Source: an uncultured Paraprevotella sp. (GTDB taxonomy: Bacteria > Bacteroidota > Bacteroidia > Bacteroidales > Bacteroidaceae). Taken from it: a stretch of 64,000 nucleotides of DNA. Position 1 is the first letter of the stretch, and each line of letters starts with the position of its first letter. The stretch covers positions 1 to 64,000 of the forward strand of contig CALUFQ010000006.1 in assembly GCA_944319925.1 (NCBI GenBank), given 5' to 3'. The notes beneath the pieces are model-generated. The model saw only the letters and a list, made by a program, of their open reading frames with translations, ran no database searches and was not told where the DNA came from. The translations under genes were made by a program, and so were the position numbers. This document shows positions 59,285-64,000 of this stretch, piece by piece.

Positions 59285-59310
59285 TTTTAGAAGTTGTGCC
59301 CGACACGGAT
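59285..59310 (+). repeat. 26-base direct repeat, copy 2
   Basis: Identical to 57196-57221. It lies 15 bases before the ATG at 59326. The flanking bases also resemble each other (AAAGGGTAT and TCAGGGCAT follow the two copies). Confidence 0.9.
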
Positions 59311-59325
59311 TCAGGGCATGGAAAA

Positions 59326-59628
59326 ATGGTTAAGAGAATTTCTTTTGTGGCTTTCTTGATGGTGGCAATGGGGTGTGTCAATGTGGATGGCTTTGCGTCA
59401 AACATGCCAGAAACTATTTGTGTGCAAATGTCTCCTGCAACGAATGACGGCACATTTACTCGCACGAACTATGCCGTGACCATTTATACGGAATCAGGAC
59501 ATTGCAAAGGGACATTTGCTATTTATTTGCATGGTGGAAGGCGGTATATTGCTTTCTATAATACTTGGGTTTGTATTCAAGGCAAAAGCCGTTTTGCTTA
59601 TAATGGCAATTGGTATGTGATTAGATGA
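59326..59628 (+). CDS. Small exported protein, unknown function
   Basis: 100 residues beginning MVKRISFVAFLMVAMGCVNV, a signal peptide with a lipobox-like cysteine at 17 (AMGC). The mature protein (PETICVQMSPATNDGTFTRT, GTFAIYLHGGRRYIAFYNTW) is beta-rich with paired cysteines. It follows the second copy of the 26-base repeat and is separated from the long operon by a terminator. A hairpin at 59641-59677 ends it. Function unknown. Confidence 0.55.
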   Translation: MVKRISFVAFLMVAMGCVNVDGFASNMPETICVQMSPATNDGTFTRTNYAVTIYTESGHCKGTFAIYLHGGRRYIAFYNTWVCIQGKSRFAYNGNWYVIR

Positions 59629-59640
59629 CAATTGCTTTTA

Positions 59641-59677
59641 AAGGAAGCTCTTGTCCGTGACTTGGCAAGAGTTTCCT
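59641..59677 (+). terminator. Hairpin terminator after the small exported gene
   Basis: AAGGAAGCTCTTG (59641-59653) pairs with CAAGAGTTTCCTT (59665-59677), 13 pairs with one G-U, and an 11-base loop. A T-rich stretch follows at 59684-59695 after a short gap. Confidence 0.65.
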
Positions 59678-59720
59678 TGGAAGTTTAATATTTTTGTATG
59701 TTTGATATAAGTGTGTGTTT

Positions 59721-60071
59721 ATGAAGAAATGTGTTTGTTTGATTGCTATGTTGGCCTGCCTTGTAGGCTTTTCATCTTGCCGCAATACCGACCGGCATAT
59801 CCAGCTTCTTTTGGATGAATGGATGGGGCCGGGAGAATTCAAAGGGTATGCCACTATATATAAGTATGATATGGATGAAGATGAATACGTGCAGGAGAGT
59901 TTCCGGAATGCGGTCTACGAAGACGAAAACGGGTATTTCATTGAATGGGACGGGGACACTTGGAATTTGGAAGAGCTTGAGGAGCCAATCGATCCATATG
60001 GATATGGGGTCACTCTTTTCCGATACAAATTCTATAACCACTATATAGAGGATATACCGCATTCGTATTGA
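59721..60071 (+). CDS. Small lipoprotein, unknown function
   Basis: 116 residues. MKKCVCLIAMLACLVGFSSC has the lipobox cysteine at 20. The mature protein is acidic with many aromatic residues (EWMGPGEFKGYATIYKYDMD, EYVQESFRNAVYEDENGYFI). Its first seven residues and first 17 bases match the lipoprotein at 54926 (MKKCVCLI), so the leader sequence may be shared by recombination. TATTTTTG at 59689-59696 could be its -7 element. Function unknown. Confidence 0.6.
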   Translation: MKKCVCLIAMLACLVGFSSCRNTDRHIQLLLDEWMGPGEFKGYATIYKYDMDEDEYVQESFRNAVYEDENGYFIEWDGDTWNLEELEEPIDPYGYGVTLFRYKFYNHYIEDIPHSY

Positions 60072-60114
60072 ACAGAAATAGAGAGTGTGGTATGCTGTTG
60101 GGGAAATAGCGGAA

Positions 60115-60161
60115 TTGGGGCCTGGTTGTAATTTTGCACTCGCAATAACAACCAGCCCCAA
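60115..60161 (+). terminator. Hairpin after the lipoprotein gene
   Basis: TTGGGG-CTGGTTGT on one side pairs with AACAACCAG-CCCCAA on the other (60115-60161) with one unpaired C, a stem of about 14 pairs. There is no T-run, so the terminator call is tentative; it could also be an end of the IS-like remnant that follows. Confidence 0.5.
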
Positions 60162-60238
60162 ATAGTAATGGACAGGTCGGAAATTGAAGAAACCGCTTGA
60201 GGATTTTGCATTTTCTTACTGGCGGTTCTATGAATTAA

Positions 60239-60517
60239 ATGGCTGATTTTTTATGTCATCCATTGTCCTATCGTCAAGAAGTTGTATCTTTATGCCGTCA
60301 ATCAGTTCAAATTATGCAGAAAATCCCCAAGCCGATGGGTATAAATCTGTTTGAGGCGAAGCCGACCGTTGAAACCATTGCCAAGGTGGGCAATCCGTTT
60401 GAACAGTTCGGTTCTTTGGTTGGCTTTGAGATGCCCCCTGTCAAGGGCGGAATCTCGAAAAATGAACTGGCTGAAAGGCTGCAGCATCATTCCTGGTGTG
60501 AATATGACTTTCCCTGA
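60239..60517 (+). pseudogene. Possible IS5-like transposase N-terminal remnant
   Basis: A 92-residue frame. The segment TVETIAKVGNPFEQFGSLVGFEM resembles the N-terminus of IS5/IS4-type transposases, where a (D/N)PF/LxKLxxLIDFEMFR motif is usual. The frame then leaves the family pattern (PPVKGGISKNELAERLQHHS) and stops. I read it as a truncated transposase start, but it could be an unrelated small protein. No full element ends are visible. Confidence 0.35.
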
Positions 60518-60545
60518 ATTGATAATTGTCTGAGCGAAATATGAT

Positions 60546-63347
60546 ATGGCATTCTTGACGAGATTGAAATCCGCTTTAGGGAATAGGTTCCTCTACGTTT
60601 TGATAGGAATCCTTGTTACTCTGCCTATGCGAATCATGCATGCGCAAACTAATCCATACAGATTTGGTTCACCTCACTATTGGATGGCACAAGCTACATT
60701 GCACATTAATGATGGCAAATTTGACATGGCTTACGAAGACTTGCAAAAGGCACGTAAAGGCTATAGGAATGTCGGAGATATTTCGTATCAAGTCAATGCT
60801 ATTGAAGCCATGGCATTGTTGAAATCCAATTTGGGTGAATGGACACAGGCTCAACGGCATTTTCAAGAAGCATTGGAGATTGCAAAGGAAGCAAAAGATG
60901 AAACGTCTATTTCAAGGGTTTTGGTTGAATTTATCACATTCTGCAAAGGCATTTCGGACATGAACGGATATAACCGTTTTGTTTCCGAGTTGGATTCCCT
61001 CTGCAGAAAGTCCTCTTCTGCAATGGTCAAGATGTCTTATCATATTTATTGGTCAAACGAATATGCCTCACGACAAGAATACGCAATGGCGGAAAACCAT
61101 TTGGGGAAGTGCCGGGATGCCATGCAAGATTTGCCTTTTATGGAAAGGGAACAGGCAAAACAGGCATATTATAAAAATATGATGACTCTTTTTTACAAGC
61201 AAAGGGCTTATGGTAAAGCTATTGAATACGCACGAGAATATGTTGCACAATCGAAAGTCATAAATGGCAGAAACAGCAATCTGCATTTGCAAGCATATAA
61301 TGTGCTGGCAAATATTTATGCCGAGAATGGAGATAGTATAAATGCTTTTGCTGCCTTGGACAGTGTGGAACGTGGAGTAGGGCTTCCTCATCAAGACGAA
61401 GTCCTGCTGGCATCTTTTTATAACAGCAAAGGTATATGTTACGCAAAGTTTAAGGATTATGAGCGGGCTTTGGCCTGTTTCGACAAGGCTTCCGATATCC
61501 TCAAAGACAAGTTGACCGAAGACACTCCGGCCAAGTTGGAGTGCTACCAAAATAAGTCGGAGGTCTTGTACATGCAGAAAAAGTATGATGAATCTTATGA
61601 CGCATACATGAATTGTGTGCAAGCCTGTAAGAATAAATATGGCGAAACCTCGGGCAATTATTATCAGACGTTGTTTTCATTGGCAAGTATTGATGCCGAA
61701 AGAGGAAAGGTGGCAGAAGCTGATAGCCTGTTTAATATTTCCATGAATTTCTTGCTTTCCAATATGAAGCCAATATGGAGGTATTCGACTCCATCACAAC
61801 GCGAGCAGTTTTGGAAAGAAGCATTAAACAAGTTAAGCGGGATGGCTGCTTTTTCTATCAAATGCGGCCTTGACAGTTGCAGGCTGACAGAGACTTGTTA
61901 TAACGCGCTGTTGTTTTCAAAAGCACTGTTATTGGAAACGGAAAAAAGCACATTAGAGATTATTGCGAACGAGGGAACTGGGGAGGATATTGATAACTAT
62001 CGACAACTGATGTCCTTAAATTCAAGATTGCTCGCCCTGAGATGTAATTATGACTATAATAAAGATGAGATAGATTCTCTTGTTGTAGTTCAAAGAAACC
62101 TCGAACAGCAATTGAATGACAAATGCCGTTCATACAGTGATTACTATTCGTTCTTGGATTTTGATTACCAAAAGGTGAGAGGCAAGCTTAAAAAGAATGA
62201 AGTCCTGATTGACTTTTCCGATTTCCAGACGGAAGACTCCCTTCATCAATATGTGTCATACATCATACGAGGTGGACAAGAATATCCACTACTCGTGAAG
62301 TGTTTTAATCAGAACCAATTGGATTCATTGTTGAATGGAGAAGCTAAGTTTAACATATACAATTATGAGTTCCATAAAGATAATGCAACAAAATTAATAT
62401 GGGAACCTTTGAATCGCCATGTAGAAAGAGGAAGTACTATTTATTATGTGCCTTCTGGAGTTATGCATGAAATTGCATTGGAATCATTGCCTCTAGCAGA
62501 CGGGTCGTTCTTGGGGCAACATTATAAATTTATAAGATTGTCATCCGCAAGGGAGATTGAAAAACTACAATCTTCGGATTTGGTTCAAAAAACAGCTGCA
62601 CTATACGGTGGATTGAAATACAGCCTGTCTCCCCAAATACTAGAAGAGGAAAGCAAAGCGTATGACAAAACAGATTTGTCATGGATTTGTCGTTCAGAAT
62701 ATGGGAAAGAGGGATTCAAGGACTTAAGAAAAAGCAAAGAAGAGATACAGAAAATAGCCCGGACACTGGCCGACAATGGTTACGAAGTCAAAAGTTACTC
62801 CGGGGTTAAAGGGAATGCAGAGTCGTTTGTTGCGATGAGTGGCAAATCACCCTCTATTCTCCATATTGCTACACATGGTTTCTACTATACTCCCGATGAA
62901 GCAAATAAATATGATTATCTAAATGGATATACAGATGCCATGTCATTGTCGGGATTGATATTCTCTGGTGGCAATGCAGCTTGGCTTGGTAAGGAGGTTC
63001 CTCCCGGGGTGCTTGGAGGTGTGCTTACAGCACGTGATATTGCGAACCTTGATTTTAAAGGAACAGATTTGGTGATGTTGTCTGCTTGCAGGACAGCACA
63101 AGGAAATGTGACTGCGGAGGGCTTATATGGCTTACAAAGAGCCTTTAAGAAAGCCGGCGCTGGCACACTCATCCTGACGTTATGGAAGGTGAGAGACTCT
63201 GTGGCTGAATCTTTTGCGACAACCTTTTATAAAGAGTTGATGAATCAGAAAGGCAACAAAAGATTGGCTTTCGAGGAGACAAAACGCATCATTCGTGAAA
63301 AATTCGAGAATCCGTTTGATTGGGCATGTTTTGTGATGGTTGACTGA
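60546..63347 (+). CDS. Exported TPR-CHAT caspase-like protease
   Basis: 933 residues. An N-terminal signal sequence (RFLYVLIGILVTLPMRIMHAQ) is followed by TPR-type repeats from about 40 to 430 (PHYWMAQATLHINDGKFDMA, EWTQAQRHFQEALEIAKEAK, YNSKGICYAKFKDYERALAC), a helical region, and a C-terminal CHAT domain: ILHIATHGFYYTP (H777) and LVMLSACRTAQGNVTAEGLY (C848), the His-Cys dyad, then GLQRAFKKAGAGTLILTLWKVRDSVA. CHAT proteases are caspase relatives found in bacterial conflict systems and usually lack a signal peptide; this one seems to be exported. It sits in a separate unit after the IS-like remnant. Confidence 0.9.
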   Translation: MAFLTRLKSALGNRFLYVLIGILVTLPMRIMHAQTNPYRFGSPHYWMAQATLHINDGKFDMAYEDLQKARKGYRNVGDISYQVNAIEAMALLKSNLGEWTQAQRHFQEALEIAKEAKDETSISRVLVEFITFCKGISDMNGYNRFVSELDSLCRKSSSAMVKMSYHIYWSNEYASRQEYAMAENHLGKCRDAMQDLPFMEREQAKQAYYKNMMTLFYKQRAYGKAIEYAREYVAQSKVINGRNSNLHLQAYNVLANIYAENGDSINAFAALDSVERGVGLPHQDEVLLASFYNSKGICYAKFKDYERALACFDKASDILKDKLTEDTPAKLECYQNKSEVLYMQKKYDESYDAYMNCVQACKNKYGETSGNYYQTLFSLASIDAERGKVAEADSLFNISMNFLLSNMKPIWRYSTPSQREQFWKEALNKLSGMAAFSIKCGLDSCRLTETCYNALLFSKALLLETEKSTLEIIANEGTGEDIDNYRQLMSLNSRLLALRCNYDYNKDEIDSLVVVQRNLEQQLNDKCRSYSDYYSFLDFDYQKVRGKLKKNEVLIDFSDFQTEDSLHQYVSYIIRGGQEYPLLVKCFNQNQLDSLLNGEAKFNIYNYEFHKDNATKLIWEPLNRHVERGSTIYYVPSGVMHEIALESLPLADGSFLGQHYKFIRLSSAREIEKLQSSDLVQKTAALYGGLKYSLSPQILEEESKAYDKTDLSWICRSEYGKEGFKDLRKSKEEIQKIARTLADNGYEVKSYSGVKGNAESFVAMSGKSPSILHIATHGFYYTPDEANKYDYLNGYTDAMSLSGLIFSGGNAAWLGKEVPPGVLGGVLTARDIANLDFKGTDLVMLSACRTAQGNVTAEGLYGLQRAFKKAGAGTLILTLWKVRDSVAESFATTFYKELMNQKGNKRLAFEETKRIIREKFENPFDWACFVMVD

Positions 63348-63406
63348 GTAAAAAGAATAGGATGGAAGGGATATTATTAACTGGATATTCAATATGAGGT
63401 AAATAA

Positions 63407-64000
63407 ATGATGAAGTACATTGGGTTTTTCATAACTATCGTTTGTATGTTCTTCATGCTCACCGTATCCGCAGCGTTGCGGGCTCAGACACGGAGAGCTC
63501 TTGTCATCGGCATTGGTCAACAGGAAGATAAGGATTGGGGGAAGATTAATGGTGACAAAGATGTGCCATTCGTGGAAGAGATGTTGGGCAATGCGGATTT
63601 TGAGGAAGGAAACATCAAGACACTCGTGAATCAGCAGGCTACAAAGGCAACCATTGTGAATGCCTTTAAGGCTTTGGAGGCACAATCAAGAAGGGGGGAT
63701 GTGGTATATGTCCATTTCTCAGGGCATGGCCAACAGATGAGGGACGTGCATAACGATGAGAAAGACGGGTTGGACGAGTGTTGGATACCTTATGATGCCT
63801 ATCGTTTTCCTTGTGAAAAGGATAGAGGAGAGAAGCATCTTACTGATGATGAGGTGAACCATTATCTGAATGCTATTCGAGATAAAATAGGAGATGTGGG
63901 CAAGATGCTGGTGGTGATAGATGCTTGCCATAGTGGGGACGGAACTCGTGGCGATGATGACGAAGTCGTCCGTGGCGTGGAGGATATTTTCGAAGCCATC
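63407..64000 (+). CDS. Exported caspase-family (C14) protease, partial
   Basis: 198 codons are present and the frame is still open at the right edge. Signal peptide IGFFITIVCMFFMLTVSAAL is followed by RAQTRRALVIGIGQQED, the start of the caspase fold. The catalytic dyad is H107 (VHFSGHGQQMRD) and C174 (VVIDACHSGDG). The end of the visible sequence is in an acidic region. Like the neighbouring CHAT protein it appears to be exported, which is unusual for caspase-like enzymes. The start could be ATG 63407 or 63410. It lies 60 bases after the CHAT gene and probably shares its transcript. Confidence 0.9.
   Translation, partial: MMKYIGFFITIVCMFFMLTVSAALRAQTRRALVIGIGQQEDKDWGKINGDKDVPFVEEMLGNADFEEGNIKTLVNQQATKATIVNAFKALEAQSRRGDVVYVHFSGHGQQMRDVHNDEKDGLDECWIPYDAYRFPCEKDRGEKHLTDDEVNHYLNAIRDKIGDVGKMLVVIDACHSGDGTRGDDDEVVRGVEDIFEAI

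Larger units (their letters stand above)
59026..59325 (+). other. Intergenic stretch with terminator and second copy of the leader repeat
   Basis: About 300 bases after the methyltransferase gene. It contains the strong terminator at 59101-59130, then AT-rich sequence with TAATCTAATTTTAG that may include a -7-like element, and the 26-base repeat at 59285-59310. Confidence 0.6.

Noticed and set aside
1-64000. CRISPR array or rRNA genes
   Set aside because: No regularly spaced repeats and no rRNA-like sequence were seen anywhere in the window.

Overview
The window comes from a member of the Bacteroidales. The evidence is the -7 promoter motif TAnnTTTG found upstream of many genes (often with TTG/TTTG about 20 bases before it), the lack of convincing Shine-Dalgarno sequences, a bacterial V-type ATPase operon carrying a DUF2764 gene, a PorT-family protein, a UpxY-type NusG paralogue, and IS1595 and VapE genes of Bacteroidales type. 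The sequence does not allow a safe genus call.

Layout. 1-5727 (minus) is a V-type ATPase operon in the order E, DUF2764, A, B, D, I; subunit I runs off the left edge. 6179-10976 holds a polysaccharide flippase, a 55-residue 2x[4Fe-4S] ferredoxin, porT, a 5'-nucleotidase split into two genes, and rplS. 11449-15825 (minus) is a four-gene operon: cation/proton antiporter, tcdA, a LolD-like ABC ATPase and cvfB. 15947-24031 holds asd, an FKBP lipoprotein, glyS, a topoisomerase IV A subunit, a DUF3316 protein and an S41 peptidase lipoprotein. All of this is GC-rich, ordinary chromosome.

A tRNA-Leu(UAG) at 24078-24159 marks the boundary. To its right is accessory DNA: a 700-base repeat-rich stretch, a VapE-like gene, a CGGC-domain gene cut short by an IS1595-family element, a structured leader or small RNA that ends in an intrinsic terminator, and a UpxY/NusG-like antiterminator gene. 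Base composition then becomes clearly more AT-rich.

From 28720 to 59025 there is one long same-strand array of about 21 tightly packed genes. It encodes cytoplasmic NTPases (an Hsp70-fold SrfB-like protein, a P-loop SrfC-like protein, and a GTPase with tandem N-terminal helical repeats). It also encodes three proteins with a cytoplasmic domain, one membrane span and a C-terminal periplasmic domain (a subtilase, a trypsin-like protease, and one with no recognised enzyme domain). Then come many exported or membrane proteins: coiled coil, Sel1 repeats, Ig-like, BspA-type leucine-rich repeats, lipoproteins, a MORN-repeat GH25 lysozyme, and an ICMT-like methyltransferase. After a strong terminator there are two small exported proteins, an IS-like remnant, and then an exported TPR-CHAT protease and an exported caspase that runs off the right edge.

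My reading (inference) is that 27537-64000 is a NusG-paralogue-controlled, envelope-spanning, NTP-dependent protease system. It resembles the GTPase, CHAT and caspase conflict systems known in bacteria, but most of its proteolytic parts are placed in the periplasm, and it is built around a SrfB/SrfC pair.
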